From contig JAYQIQ010000004.1 of assembly GCA_038141705.1 (NCBI GenBank), positions 1,612,001-1,676,000 of the forward strand: a stretch of DNA of 64,000 nt, in the 5' to 3' direction. Both the position numbers and the translations under genes were made by a program. The stretch is from Eutrophomonas brisbanensis. GTDB lineage: Bacteria; Pseudomonadota; Gammaproteobacteria; Burkholderiales; Eutrophovitaceae. Shown here one piece after another: positions 36,434 to 46,286 of this stretch; the stretch's first letter is position 1, and every line of letters starts with the position of its first letter. Under the pieces are notes generated by a model, which did no database searches, was not told the DNA's origin, and saw only the letters and a list, made by a program, of their open reading frames with translations.

Positions 36434-36534
36434 CGCGCTTGTCTCCTCTTTTTGGGGTAGGGGGCAGGGATGCTTGCCCTGTTTGAGCGCTGGATACTAG
36501 AGGCGTTACAACCGCATTTCAATGCGAAACTGGG

Positions 36535-36547
36535 CTGGTATTACCAG
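36535..36547. promoter_or_regulatory. FadR-type operator CTGGTATTACCAG between glcD and glcC
   Basis: A perfect 13-bp palindrome around one central T, containing TGGT-ATT-ACCA. TGGT-N3-ACCA is the site type of FadR-subfamily GntR regulators. It lies in the divergent promoter region and so could control both glcD and glcC. Confidence 0.7.
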
Positions 36548-36633
36548 TTTATTTTATTGCGAAGTTATCCTATCTATATGAAAATACTGGAACTGTACGC
36601 GGTTACTTAAGTTGAGCGTGTTGAGGAGGTGTA

Positions 36634-37440
36634 TTGTTGGATACTGGTAATACCACACCAGAAAATGTGAAAGGTAAGCCGCTTCCCGACGTTGTCGCTG
36701 AGCGCATTGAGCGCCTGATCATTGATGGCATTTTGAAGGTCGGTGACGTCTTGCCTTCAGAGCGCCGACTCTGCGAAAAGCTAGGTGCTTCCCGGTCAGT
36801 CTTGCGTGAAGGATTGCGTCTCTTGCGAGGCCGGGGAATTATCGAGACCGAGCATGGCAAAGGGTCGTATATCGCCCGCTTGGCAGGCGAGACAGATACG
36901 AGCCCGCTTAGCTACCTGATGGAATCTCAATCCCGTACGTTGTATGACTTGCTGGAGGTTCGGGCCATTCTCGAAAGTGAGGCAGCACGTCTTGCTGCCC
37001 TGCGGGCAACTTCAGCGGATGTCGTTCTGATTCGCCGACGGTTCGATGAGCTCAAGGACAAACAGGAGCGTCCCACTGATGCTGCTCTGGAAGAGCACGC
37101 GCGTGTTGATCACGGATTTCACAGGTCAATCAATGATGCATCACACAATCCCGTGCTTGTGCATACCCTTGAGTCGCTGTCGGATTTAATGTTGAGAAGT
37201 GTCTTCGCATCCGTAGCCAATCTCTACCACCGCCCAGCTTTCAAGCGAATTATTGATCGGCAGCACGAGCGCTTGTTCGATGCAGTTACCGGTCGTGATC
37301 CAGAGCGCGCAGAGCGCATCGCGAAAGAGCACATCCATGCCTTGCGCGACATGTTCATGGAGATCGAACAAGAAGAGCTGCGATTGTCGACCGCTGTTAT
37401 GCGACTTGAAGGCTGGAAGAGAGGGGATGGAGAGGGGTGA
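36634..37440 (+). CDS. glcC: GntR/FadR-family regulator, GlcC/LldR-like
   Basis: About 268 residues from a TTG at 36634 (or 36637) behind GAGGAGGT at 36623-36630. The winged helix is VVAERIERLIIDGILKVGDVLPSERRLCEKLGASRSVLREGLRLL (in parts), followed by an FCD ligand domain (YDLLEVRAILESEAARLAA, HARVDHGFHRSIND, AKEHIHALRDMF). FadR-family regulators of this type sense glycolate or lactate and control divergent oxidase operons, as here with glcDEFG. A second TGGT-N3-ACCA site lies inside its first codons. Confidence 0.88.
   Translation: MLDTGNTTPENVKGKPLPDVVAERIERLIIDGILKVGDVLPSERRLCEKLGASRSVLREGLRLLRGRGIIETEHGKGSYIARLAGETDTSPLSYLMESQSRTLYDLLEVRAILESEAARLAALRATSADVVLIRRRFDELKDKQERPTDAALEEHARVDHGFHRSINDASHNPVLVHTLESLSDLMLRSVFASVANLYHRPAFKRIIDRQHERLFDAVTGRDPERAERIAKEHIHALRDMFMEIEQEELRLSTAVMRLEGWKRGDGEG
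36645..36655. promoter_or_regulatory. Second FadR-type operator TGGTAATACCA inside the glcC start
   Basis: TGGT-AAT-ACCA covers codons 4-8 of glcC, 110 bases from the first copy. This fits autorepression or DNA looping by the regulator dimer. Confidence 0.6.
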
Positions 37441-37446
37441 GTGTGC

Positions 37447-38352
37447 CTATCCTTCCCAGTAGCCGGGCTGGTTGTAGAGTTCCTTCAGATAATCGATGAA
37501 ATGACGCACCTTGGCGGGCAGGAATCGTTGTTGTGGGTAAACGGCTTGTATCGGGTAGCTTAGGGCGGCAAACTCGTCAAGAACGGTAACCAGCGTCCCT
37601 TTTTTGAGTTCTGCTTGAATTTCCCAGGTTGACCGCCAGCCGATTCCGATCCCTTGCTTGACCCAACTGAAGAGCAACTCGCCATCATTGCAGGCCAAGT
37701 CGCCTTCGACGCGGATCGATACCAGTTTGCCGTCACGAATAAAGTTCCATCCGCGTTGCTGCCCTCCCTGTAGATTGAAAGCCAAGCAGTTGTGCTTGGC
37801 TAGTTCCTCTGGGCTTCGAGGTATGCCGTGGCGTTCGAAATAGGCGGGTGTGCCGCAAACGACGCGGCGATTAGGGAATAGCGGAACCGTAACGTAGTTG
37901 GGGTCGGTGACCTCGCCAATCCGAATGGACATGTCATAACCTTCGCGAACTAGATCGACGACGCTGTCTGTGAAGTTGAATGACAACTTCAAATCTGGAT
38001 AGCGTTCGCGGAAGGTTGGAGCGTGTGGGGCGATATGCCTTCGGCCGAAGGCGGCGGGTGCAGAAACGACTAAATGCCCTCGCACCGTCTGGCGCCCCGC
38101 AGTAATACTGCTTTCGATCATGTCGAATTCGCGAAGCAGATGCTGGCACTGTTCAAAAAATTGTTCCCCCAGTGCCGTCAGAGTGAGACCCCTTGTTGAG
38201 CGATGCATAAGCCGAACGCCCAAGCGAGATTCGAGGATGTCCAGGCGGCGCCCCATAACGACAGGAGTAACCCCCTCCACTAGGGCCGCGCCAGCAAAGC
38301 TCCCCTTCTCTGCAACCAGGGAAAAACTCCGAATTTCCGTGTAACGATCCAT
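37447..38352 (-). CDS. LysR-family transcriptional regulator
   Basis: 301 residues. The N-terminal helix-turn-helix is FSLVAEKGSFAGAALVEGVTPVVMGRRLDILE, and RLMHRSTRGLTLTALGEQFF is the usual continuation (quoted in parts). The effector domain follows with GYDMSIRIGE. It is divergent from gcl, 110 bases away, so it probably controls the gcl-hyi-glxR-ttuD-pyk operon in response to glyoxylate or a related acid (inference). It is convergent with glcC, the two genes being 6 bases apart. Confidence 0.9.
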   Translation of the reverse strand: MDRYTEIRSFSLVAEKGSFAGAALVEGVTPVVMGRRLDILESRLGVRLMHRSTRGLTLTALGEQFFEQCQHLLREFDMIESSITAGRQTVRGHLVVSAPAAFGRRHIAPHAPTFRERYPDLKLSFNFTDSVVDLVREGYDMSIRIGEVTDPNYVTVPLFPNRRVVCGTPAYFERHGIPRSPEELAKHNCLAFNLQGGQQRGWNFIRDGKLVSIRVEGDLACNDGELLFSWVKQGIGIGWRSTWEIQAELKKGTLVTVLDEFAALSYPIQAVYPQQRFLPAKVRHFIDYLKELYNQPGYWEG

Positions 38353-38461
38353 TCAATACTCCAGGTATCGACAGAAGCTAGGTCCAATGCCATTCAGTTC
38401 TGATTGTGCAAAGACTAAACTGACTTCACTGTTGAATCAATATCAATGAAGGAGGAGCAAA

Positions 38462-40256
38462 ATGGCTCGAATGCGCGCAATCGACGCAGCGATTGAGGTT
38501 TTGAAAAAGGAAGGCATCAGTACAGTCTTCGGTGTGCCGGGGGCCGCGATTAACCCCCTGTATTCGGCGATGCGTAAGGCTGGAGGCTTCAATCATATCC
38601 TAGCCAGGCACGTTGAGGGTGCATCTCACATGGCGGAAGGTTTCACGCGTGCCAAACCCGGGAACCTCGGTGTCTGCATTGGTACATCAGGACCTGCAGG
38701 TACAGACATGATCACCGGCCTGTATTCCGCCTCGGCTGATTCGATACCTATTCTATGTATCACCGGCCAGGCCCCTAGGGCGCGGCTTTACAAAGAGGAC
38801 TTCCAGGCGGTCGATATCGAGTCTATCGCGAAGCCGGTTACGAAATGGGCTGTGACAGTTCGAGAGCCGGCGCTGGTTCCGCAGGTGTTCCAGCAAGCAT
38901 TCCATATCATGAAATCTGGGCGCCCCGGACCGGTCCTTATCGATTTGCCGTTTGATGTGCAAGTTGCCGAAATTGAGTTCGATGTCGATTTGTACGAGCC
39001 ATTGCCTCTCTATAAGCCGGCAGCTACTCGCAAACAGGTCGAGAAGGCGCTCGATATGCTGCAGTCTTCGGAAAAGCCATTGATCGTGGCGGGTGGCGGA
39101 ATTATTAATGCCGATGCAAGCGATCTCCTCGTTGAACTGGCAGAACTGACTGGCGTGCCCGTTGTGCCTACGCTCATGGGCTGGGGCACGATCCCTGATG
39201 ACCATCCCCTTATGGCCGGGATGTGTGGGCTGCAGACGAGTCATCGTTATGGGAACGCAACCATGTTGGCGAGCGACTTCGTGTTGGGCATTGGCAACCG
39301 CTGGGCTAATCGCCATACCGGTTCTGTCGACGTCTATACGAAGGGGCGTACTTTCGTTCATGTGGATATCGAACCGACTCAAATCGGCCGAGTTTTCATG
39401 CCGGATTTGGGGATCGTCAGTGATGCCAAAGCTGCGCTGGAACTCTTTGTTCAGGTTGCTCGCGAGCGCAAAGCAGCAGGTACTCTGAAGGATTTCTCCG
39501 ATTGGCTTTCACGGTGCGCGGATCGGAAACGTTTGATGCTCCGCAAGAGCCATTTCACCGAAACGCCGGTCAAGCCGATGCGCGTCTACGAGGAAATGAA
39601 CAATGCATTTTCTCGTGACACAACTTACGTTACGACGATTGGGCTCGCAGATCGCTGGCGCGCAGTTCCTTCATGTCTATGGGCCACGTCGCTGGATCAA
39701 CTGCGGTCAGGCAGGACCGTTGGGCTGGACGATTCCGGCTGCTTTGGGTGTTGTCGCCGCAGACCCGACACGCAAGATTGTCGCTCTCTCAGGTGATTAT
39801 GACTTCCAGTTCATGATCGAGGAATTGGCAGTCGGCGCGCAGTTCCGCCTGCCATACGTGCATGTGCTGGTGAATAACAGATACCTCGGCTTGATCCGGC
39901 AAGCACAACGCAATTTCGACATGGACTATTGCGTTCAGTTGGCGTTCGAAAACCAAAACATTCCGGAAAGTGATGGAAATCTGCGCGGATATGGTGTCGA
40001 TCATCAGGCCGTTGTTCAGGGTCTGGGATGCAAATCGCTTCGCGTGACTGACCCGGAAAAAATTCAGGCGGCACTGATCGAAGCGCAAGAAATGGCTCAG
40101 AAGTACATGGTTCCGGTCGTGGTCGAAGTGATCCTCGAAAAGGTTACCAATATCGCCATGGGTACCGAGATCGACAACATCATCGAGTTAGAGGAAATCG
40201 ACTGCCGTCACCCTGGTGGGCGAGAAGGCCTGGAAATGGCTGGATTGCTGGAGTAA
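38462..40256 (+). CDS. gcl: Glyoxylate carboligase (tartronate-semialdehyde synthase), one frameshift
   Basis: Joins two glyoxylate molecules to tartronate semialdehyde and CO2 using ThDP. It has the Gcl hallmark valine in RHVEGASHMAEG where other ThDP enzymes have the catalytic glutamate, plus GTSGPAGTDMITGLYSA, and in the second frame INCGQAGPLGWTIPAALGV and GDYDFQFMIEELAVG. The break lies at about 39641-39650 (GGGCTCGCAG); one extra base gives the expected TIGLSQIAGAQFLHVY. A good ribosome site, AAGGAGGAG, precedes the ATG. It is the first gene of the operon. Confidence 0.94.
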
Positions 40257-40286
40257 CCGGGTAAACGAAATAAATAGGAGAGACAA

Positions 40287-41129
40287 ATGCCACGTTTTGC
40301 TGCCAATCTCACCATGCTTTTCGGTGAGGTTTCCTTCCTCGACCGCTTTGAGCTAGCTGCCAGTGCCGGGTTTTCCGCTGTCGAATTTCTTTTTCCTTAT
40401 GCCTGGTCAGCTGCCGAGATCAAGCAGCGTCTTGATGCCAACGGCCTGACCTTGGTCTTGCATAACCTACCTGCCGGAGATTGGGACGCAGGTGAGCGGG
40501 GAATTGCCTGCCACCCTTTGCGCGTCGACGAGTTTCGTGCCGGTGTTTTCAAGGCGATTGAATACGCAAAGGCGCTTGGCGTAACGCAATTGAATTGCCT
40601 CGCCGGGAAAATCCCTGCCGGTGTTTCTGTCGAGGTATTGCAACAGACGCTGGTTGCCAACCTTCGTTTCGCCGCGGCTGAGCTGAAAAAGGCTGATTTG
40701 AAGTTATTGATCGAGCCGATCAATACGTTCGACATTCCTGGCTTCTACCTGAAGCGGACGGATCAAGCCGCGGCAATTCTGGACGAGGTTGCTGCTGACA
40801 ACCTGTTTATCCAGTACGACAGCTACCATGCTCAACGCATGGAGGGCGAGCTGGGCAACACGATCGCGAAATACCTGTCCCGTATCGGCCATATCCAACT
40901 TGCTGATAACCCGGGCCGCAACGAGCCTGGGAGCGGTGAAATCAACTATCGATGGCTATTCAAGCGCATCGACGAGCTTGGTTATCAAGGCTGGATCGGG
41001 TGTGAATACAAGCCGGCGGCTGATACGAAGCAAGGCTTGGGATGGATGTCTGTACTTTTGAAACCAGAGATCACGGCTTCGAGCGGCAATAGCGATTCCA
41101 TGGATTGGATGAAGAACCTTGCTGGCTAA
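40287..41129 (+). CDS. hyi: Hydroxypyruvate isomerase
   Basis: 280 residues. A TIM-barrel AP-endonuclease-2-like isomerase that interconverts hydroxypyruvate and tartronate semialdehyde. The start FAANLTMLFGEVSFLDRF, LLIEPINTFDIPGFYL, QYDSYHAQRMEGE and WIGCEYKPAADT include the metal-binding Glu, Asp and His positions. It is 30 bases after gcl with ribosome site AGGAGAG. Confidence 0.94.
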   Translation: MPRFAANLTMLFGEVSFLDRFELAASAGFSAVEFLFPYAWSAAEIKQRLDANGLTLVLHNLPAGDWDAGERGIACHPLRVDEFRAGVFKAIEYAKALGVTQLNCLAGKIPAGVSVEVLQQTLVANLRFAAAELKKADLKLLIEPINTFDIPGFYLKRTDQAAAILDEVAADNLFIQYDSYHAQRMEGELGNTIAKYLSRIGHIQLADNPGRNEPGSGEINYRWLFKRIDELGYQGWIGCEYKPAADTKQGLGWMSVLLKPEITASSGNSDSMDWMKNLAG

Positions 41130-41162
41130 ATTCAACAAACACTTAATTATTAGGAGATAAAC

Positions 41163-42050
41163 ATGGCACAAATCGGATTTATCGGGCTTGGGATTATGGG
41201 CACCCCAATGGCAGGCCATATCTTGGCCGCCGGTCATTCGCTGCACACCTTCACTATCGGCGAAACGCCGGCAAGCCTCGTCGAGGCAGGGGCGCATGTC
41301 TGCGAGAGTGCGAAGGATGTTGCGTGGCGTGCCGACATCATCTTTGTCATGGTGCCCGATACGCCCCACGTGGAGGATGTCCTGTTCAGCGCGAATGGTG
41401 TCGCAGCCGGACTGACCAAGGGCAAGACCGTTGTCGATATGAGCTCCATTTCTCCTGTGGCAACAAAGGGGTTTGCGAAGCGCATCAACGGGCTGGGCTG
41501 TGAGTATCTGGATGCTCCCGTGTCCGGTGGTGAAGTTGGCGCCAAAGCTGCATCTCTGACGATCATGGTCGGTGGCAGCAATGAAGCGTTCATGCGTGTC
41601 AAACCGCTATTCGAGCTGATGGGCAAGAACATTACCTTGGTTGGCGGCAACGGCGATGGCCAGATTACCAAGGTGGCCAATCAGATTATCGTGGCCTTGA
41701 CCATTGAAGCCGTTGGGGAGGCATTGCTACTGGCAGCTAAAGCAGGTGCCGACGCAGGAAAGGTGCGAGAGGCATTGATGGGTGGGTTCGCGAACTCTCG
41801 GATTCTCGAAGTGCATGGCGAACGCATGGTTAAGCGCTCATTCAATCCCGGATTCCGGATCGAGTTGCATCAGAAGGATCTCAACCTTGCCTTGACGACA
41901 GCTCGCCAACTGGGGGTTTCTCTTCCGAACACGGCGGCTGCACAAGAGCTCTTTAATTCCTGTGCAGCCCATGGTGGGGCTGGATGGGATCATTCGGCGA
42001 TGGTTCGTGCGTTGGAGTTAATGGCCAATTTCGAAATCGGACAATGCTAA
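41163..42050 (+). CDS. glxR: 2-hydroxy-3-oxopropionate (tartronate semialdehyde) reductase
   Basis: 295 residues. The NAD-binding start IGFIGLGIMGTPMAGHI, substrate loop DAPVSGGEVGAKAASLTIMVGG and catalytic lysine in GQITKVANQIIV define this beta-hydroxyacid dehydrogenase family. It reduces tartronate semialdehyde to D-glycerate. Ribosome site AGGAGATA precedes the ATG. It sits in coupled order after hyi. Confidence 0.94.
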   Translation: MAQIGFIGLGIMGTPMAGHILAAGHSLHTFTIGETPASLVEAGAHVCESAKDVAWRADIIFVMVPDTPHVEDVLFSANGVAAGLTKGKTVVDMSSISPVATKGFAKRINGLGCEYLDAPVSGGEVGAKAASLTIMVGGSNEAFMRVKPLFELMGKNITLVGGNGDGQITKVANQIIVALTIEAVGEALLLAAKAGADAGKVREALMGGFANSRILEVHGERMVKRSFNPGFRIELHQKDLNLALTTARQLGVSLPNTAAAQELFNSCAAHGGAGWDHSAMVRALELMANFEIGQC

Positions 42051-42085
42051 CAGCATAGGCCGGAGATCATGCCGGCCTTTTTGCT

Positions 42086-43360
42086 ATGGACATCATCATG
42101 AACATTGAACCTCGTCAATTGCTCCACAAACTGTTTTCTGCTGCCGTGCATGTTGCGCAGCCCGAGGTTTGTGTTGCCTCCTTTTTACCTGACCTACCTA
42201 AAGGCCGAACGATTGTGATCGGCGCAGGGAAGGCTTCAGCTGCGATGGCCAGGGCCCTGGAGCAGCGTTGGGCTGGGGCTCTTTCCGGATTGGTGGTGAC
42301 GCGTTACGGGTATGAAGTTCCCTGCGAACGTATCGAGATTGTTCAAGCCTCACATCCTGTCCCAGATGTTGCGGGTCTGAAGGCTGCTCAATCAATGCTG
42401 GAGCTTGTCAGCGGTTTGACGTCCGACGATTTGGTTATCTGTTTGATTTCCGGTGGTGGGTCTGCCCTTTTACCCTTACCAGCTAACGGTATCACGCTGG
42501 AAGAAAAGCAGGAGATCAACCGAGCTTTGCTGAAATCGGGGGCGACAATCTCAGAGATGAACTGCGTTCGGCGCCACCTGTCAGCGATCAAGGGGGGGCG
42601 GCTAGCCGCAGCATGCCATCCGGCCCGGGTCGTCAATCTGGTGATTTCCGATGTGCCTGGCGACAATCCAATGGATATTGCATCGGGGCCGACGGTCGGT
42701 GACCTTACTACCTGTAGCCAGGCGCTCGACATAGTGCGTCGTTACGCTATCGAATTGCCTAGCGCTGCGCGTTCATTTCTCGAGTCAGGTGAAGGCGAAA
42801 CGATCAAGCCGGACGACTCGCGTTTGGCGCGTGTGACGACCCATCTGATCGCCACCCCGCAAATGGCGCTTGAGGCGGCTGCTGCGGTCGCTCAACAGGC
42901 GGGTATTACGCCCGTTATTCTCAGCGACCGGATCGAGGGCGAAGCTCGCGACGTCGGCAAGGTGCTGGCTGCACTCGCATTGCAAATTCGGGAACATCAT
43001 CAGCCTTTTTCGACGCCTTGTGTGCTTCTGTCGGGTGGAGAAACGACCGTTACCGTGAAGGGTAGTGGTCGCGGTGGTCGCAATGTCGAGTTTCTGCTTT
43101 CGACGGCGATAGCCTTGAATGGTGCCACTGACATCTATGCCGTCGCTGGTGATACAGATGGTGTCGATGGTCTGGAAGAAATTGCTGGCGCATACATTAC
43201 ACCGGATTCTCTGGAAAGGGCCTGGATTCGGGGAGTCAGACCACTTCAGAGCTTAGACAGTAACGACGGCCATGGCTTTTTTGAAGCTATCGGAGATTCC
43301 TTGGTAACGGGTCCGACTCTGACCAATGTCAACGATTTTCGAGCCATCTTGGTCCTCTAG
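42086..43360 (+). CDS. ttuD: Glycerate 2-kinase (MOFRL family)
   Basis: 424 residues. Phosphorylates glycerate to 2-phosphoglycerate with ATP. Family motifs are VIGAGKASAAMARALE, VQASHPVPD, CLISGGGSALLPLP, CVLLSGGETTVTVKGSGRGGRN and AVAGDTDGVDG. Making 2-phosphoglycerate explains why an enolase gene accompanies the island. A nearby in-frame ATG at 42098 is an alternative start. Confidence 0.93.
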   Translation: MDIIMNIEPRQLLHKLFSAAVHVAQPEVCVASFLPDLPKGRTIVIGAGKASAAMARALEQRWAGALSGLVVTRYGYEVPCERIEIVQASHPVPDVAGLKAAQSMLELVSGLTSDDLVICLISGGGSALLPLPANGITLEEKQEINRALLKSGATISEMNCVRRHLSAIKGGRLAAACHPARVVNLVISDVPGDNPMDIASGPTVGDLTTCSQALDIVRRYAIELPSAARSFLESGEGETIKPDDSRLARVTTHLIATPQMALEAAAAVAQQAGITPVILSDRIEGEARDVGKVLAALALQIREHHQPFSTPCVLLSGGETTVTVKGSGRGGRNVEFLLSTAIALNGATDIYAVAGDTDGVDGLEEIAGAYITPDSLERAWIRGVRPLQSLDSNDGHGFFEAIGDSLVTGPTLTNVNDFRAILVL

Positions 43361-43489
43361 CGCAACTGAATATGCGGGGTCCTCTAGCCCCGATTGAACC
43401 GGTCATTCTGGTTTGAATTTATAGCTTGATTCGTGTCCTGAAGTTGCTTCAGGCCAAAGAAACCTTTCATGAATAAAGCAGGAGACATT

Positions 43490-44919
43490 ATGAGACTTCA
43501 TCGTCGCTCAAGAATCGTTGCTACCTTGGGCCCCGCAAGTTCATCGCTGGAAACCATTCGAGCACTGGCAATTGCCGGCGCTGACGTTTTTCGGCTCAAC
43601 TTCAGTCATGGAACACATGCTGACCATCAGGAGCGCTATAACCGGATTCGTGAGGTTGAGCGTGAGTTGGGACGACCGATCGGTGTCCTGTTGGATCTGC
43701 AAGGGCCGAAGTTGAGAATAGGTACTCTCGCTTCCGGCAAAGTTCTGCTGGAAAAGGGGAACAAGTTTCGATTGGATCTTGATCCAACGCCTGGCAGTGA
43801 GAAGCGTGCCCATTTACCCCATCCCGAAATTTTTACCGCTCTGAAGGTCGGTACTGAGTTACTGATTGATGATGGAAAGCTTCGTATCCGGGTCGATGCC
43901 TTCGGGGCGGATTTCGCTGATACGACGGTTGTAGTCGGTGGGCTATTGTCTGATCGAAAAGGGGTGAATGTTCCTGGAGTCGTGTTGCCAATCTCGCCGC
44001 TGACCCAGAAGGATCGTGCAGATCTTGCGTATGGGTTAAACCTAGGCGTGGATTGGATTGCACTTTCCTTTGTTCAGAGACCTGAGGACATCGAAGAGGC
44101 GAAAAGCCTGATTGGCGACAAAGCCTGGGTAATGGCCAAGCTCGAAAAACCATCAGCCGTTACACACCTTGAGCGAATCGTTGCGCTCGCTGACGGGATC
44201 ATGGTGGCTCGAGGCGATCTTGGCGTCGAACTTCCTCCTCAGAGCGTACCCGTACTACAACGCCGCATCGTTCGGGCGGCTCGGTCAGCAGGGAAGCCCG
44301 TGGTCGTTGCTACCCAGATGCTCGAATCGATGATTACAGCGCCCGTACCGACTCGCGCAGAAGCGTCGGATGTCGCAACCGCTATCTATGATGGCGCGGA
44401 CGCCGTGATGCTATCAGCTGAGTCTGCTTGGGGCAGTACCCGCTTGAAGCGGTAACGATCATGGATCTGATTATCCAGGAAGTCGAACAGGACCCGCAGT
44501 GGCGTAATGCTCTAGAGGCTAGTCATACACCTGCCGAGGTCAATACGCCGGACGCAATTTGCTGTGCGCTCAGGCGTGTTGCTGGTTTGCTAGAGCCGGC
44601 AGCGACGGTGGCTTACACGGTAAGCGGTCGAACCTGTCTCAGGGCCAGTCGCGAACGTCCAATTACACCGATTTTGGCACTGACTCCTTCGCCACAAACT
44701 GCACGTCGTCTGGCGCTTGTCTGGGGGGTTCATCCAGTCCCGTTCGAGGAGGCATCAACGCTGGAAACAATGGTGTCCGACGCGACAGCTGCCGCCGTGC
44801 AGTTCAATTTGGCTTCGGCCGGTGACGATGTGCTGATGATTGCCGGATTGCCATCTGGATATGCAGGGGGGACTAATTTGCTGCATGTCGTCCGCATTCC
44901 AGAAGGCGTCAACGGTTAG
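43490..44919 (+). CDS. pyk: Pyruvate kinase, one frameshift
   Basis: Converts PEP and ADP to pyruvate and ATP. I chose the ATG at 43490 behind GGAG at 43481-43484. Motifs: RRSRIVATLGPASSS, DVFRLNFSHG, DLQGPKLRIG, the catalytic site VMAKLEKPSAV, MVARGDLGVELP and PVVVATQMLESMI. The frame breaks at the four-G run 44430-44433; one more G restores ESAWGQYPLEAVTIMDLII and runs to 44919. It completes the route from glycolate to pyruvate. Confidence 0.93.
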
Positions 44920-45054
44920 CGCTCCAACAAACAGTTTTTTCCAAAATTCATTTAGAGGGGTATGGCTCACGAGGCTTAGCGAGAAGAACTCGGTGAATCG
45001 CTATCGAAACCCTAGACGCTTCTGAGCCTACAATTTGGGCAACGAGGAGGTGTC

Positions 45055-45336
45055 ATGAGTAGCAGTCCGAAGTACACGGAAGAATTCAAAATCGAAGCAG
45101 TTCGGCAGGTGACCGAGCGTGGCTTTGCGGTAAAGGATGTGTCGGTTCGACTCGGGGTGTCGAGCTGGAGCCTGTACCAGTGGATCAAGCGTTACGGGAT
45201 CCCGGCCGAGAAGCGTCTTGCGCTGGAAGACCAGGCGGCCAAGCTCAAGCGGCTCGAAGCGGAATTGAAACGCGTGACCGAGGAGCGCGACATTTTAAAA
45301 AAGGCCGCCGCGTACTTTGCCAAACAGTCCGGGTGA
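45055..45336 (+). CDS. IS3-family transposase OrfA
   Basis: 93 residues. The helix-turn-helix is KYTEEFKIEAVRQVTERG then VSVRLGVSSWSLYQWIKRYG. A leucine-zipper-like coiled coil follows (LEDQAAKLKRLEAELKRVTEERDIL). An A6G slippery run at 45297-45303 allows a -1 ribosomal frameshift into orfB to make the OrfAB transposase. Confidence 0.93.
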   Translation: MSSSPKYTEEFKIEAVRQVTERGFAVKDVSVRLGVSSWSLYQWIKRYGIPAEKRLALEDQAAKLKRLEAELKRVTEERDILKKAAAYFAKQSG

Positions 45337-46205
45337 GGTACGCATTCATCCGAGACCACGAGCGGCAGCATGCGGTGCGTACGCTGTGCCGTGTGCTCAA
45401 GGTGCATCCCAGCGGCTATTACGCATGGCGTCATCAACCCCGATCGGCGCGTAACATCGAGAACCAGCGGCTGACGGGGCAGATCAAGCAGTCCTGGTTG
45501 CATAGTGGCGCTGTCTACGGCTATCGCAAGGTGCATGCCGATTTGCGGGATCTGGGTGAGCCATGTGGCGAGCAACGCGTCTACCGATTGATGAAGGCGG
45601 CCGGGCTGCGTTCGCAGTCGGGCTATCGCCGCCATCCTCATGTCGGCGGTATGCCCGCGGTGATCGCGCCGAACCGATTGGATCGGCAGTTCGATGTGGC
45701 GGCGCCGAACCAAGCGTGGGTGACCGACATCACGTACCTCCGTACGCACGAAGGCTGGTTGTATCTGGCCGTGGTGCTGGACTTGTTTTCACGGCAGGTC
45801 GTCGGCTGGTCGATGCAGAGCCGGATCGATCGGGACTTGGTGCTCTCAGCCTTGCTGATGGCGATCTGGCGGCGCAAGCCCAAACAGCCGGTGCTGGTGC
45901 ACTCCGACCAGGGCAGTCAGTTTTCCAGCGAGGATTGGCAATCGTTTTTGAGGGCGAATGGCCTCGTCGGTAGTATGAGCCGCCGAGGAAATTGCCACGA
46001 CAATGCCGTGGCCGAGAGTTTCTTCCAGTTGTTAAAGCGCGAAAGAGTCAAACGCAAGACCTATCCAACACGCGAAGCGGCACGGCAGGATGTCTTCGAT
46101 TACATCGAAATGTTCTACAACCCGAAGCGCCGCCACGGCTATAACGGGAAGAAGTCGCCAGTACAATTTGAGCAGCAGTTTTTCGAGAGGCAGCGAAGCG
46201 TCTAG
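45303..46205 (+). CDS. IS3-family transposase OrfB (DDE integrase domain)
   Basis: The frame is -1 relative to orfA. The catalytic residues are visible in VTDITYLR, VHSDQGSQF and NAVAESFF, with the expected 35-residue spacing between the last two. It begins with the HTH_21-like part RYAFIRDHERQHAVRTLC and ends inside the right inverted repeat. It is expressed by -1 frameshifting at the A6G run; I give the region after the slip site as the start. Confidence 0.93.
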   Translation, partial: GRRVLCQTVRVRYAFIRDHERQHAVRTLCRVLKVHPSGYYAWRHQPRSARNIENQRLTGQIKQSWLHSGAVYGYRKVHADLRDLGEPCGEQRVYRLMKAAGLRSQSGYRRHPHVGGMPAVIAPNRLDRQFDVAAPNQAWVTDITYLRTHEGWLYLAVVLDLFSRQVVGWSMQSRIDRDLVLSALLMAIWRRKPKQPVLVHSDQGSQFSSEDWQSFLRANGLVGSMSRRGNCHDNAVAESFFQLLKRERVKRKTYPTREAARQDVFDYIEMFYNPKRRHGYNGKKSPVQFEQQFFERQRSV

Positions 46206-46286
46206 AAAATCGATAGCGATTCACGGCAGCCTTTTTCAAGCTTGCCACTAGGGGGAGGCGGATTTTTAAAAAATGAGGAGACAACT

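Larger units (their letters stand above)
44994..46223 (+). mobile_element. IS3-family insertion sequence with 3-bp target duplication
   Basis: About 1.23 kb. The left end starts TGAATCGCTATCGAAACCCT and the right end is its near-perfect inverse; the 29-bp repeats differ at only a few central positions. The ends are TG...CA. The bases CGG occur directly outside both ends (44991-44993 and 46224-46226), a 3-bp duplication as expected for IS3. It lies between pyk and the permease gene and may disturb their co-transcription. Confidence 0.92.
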
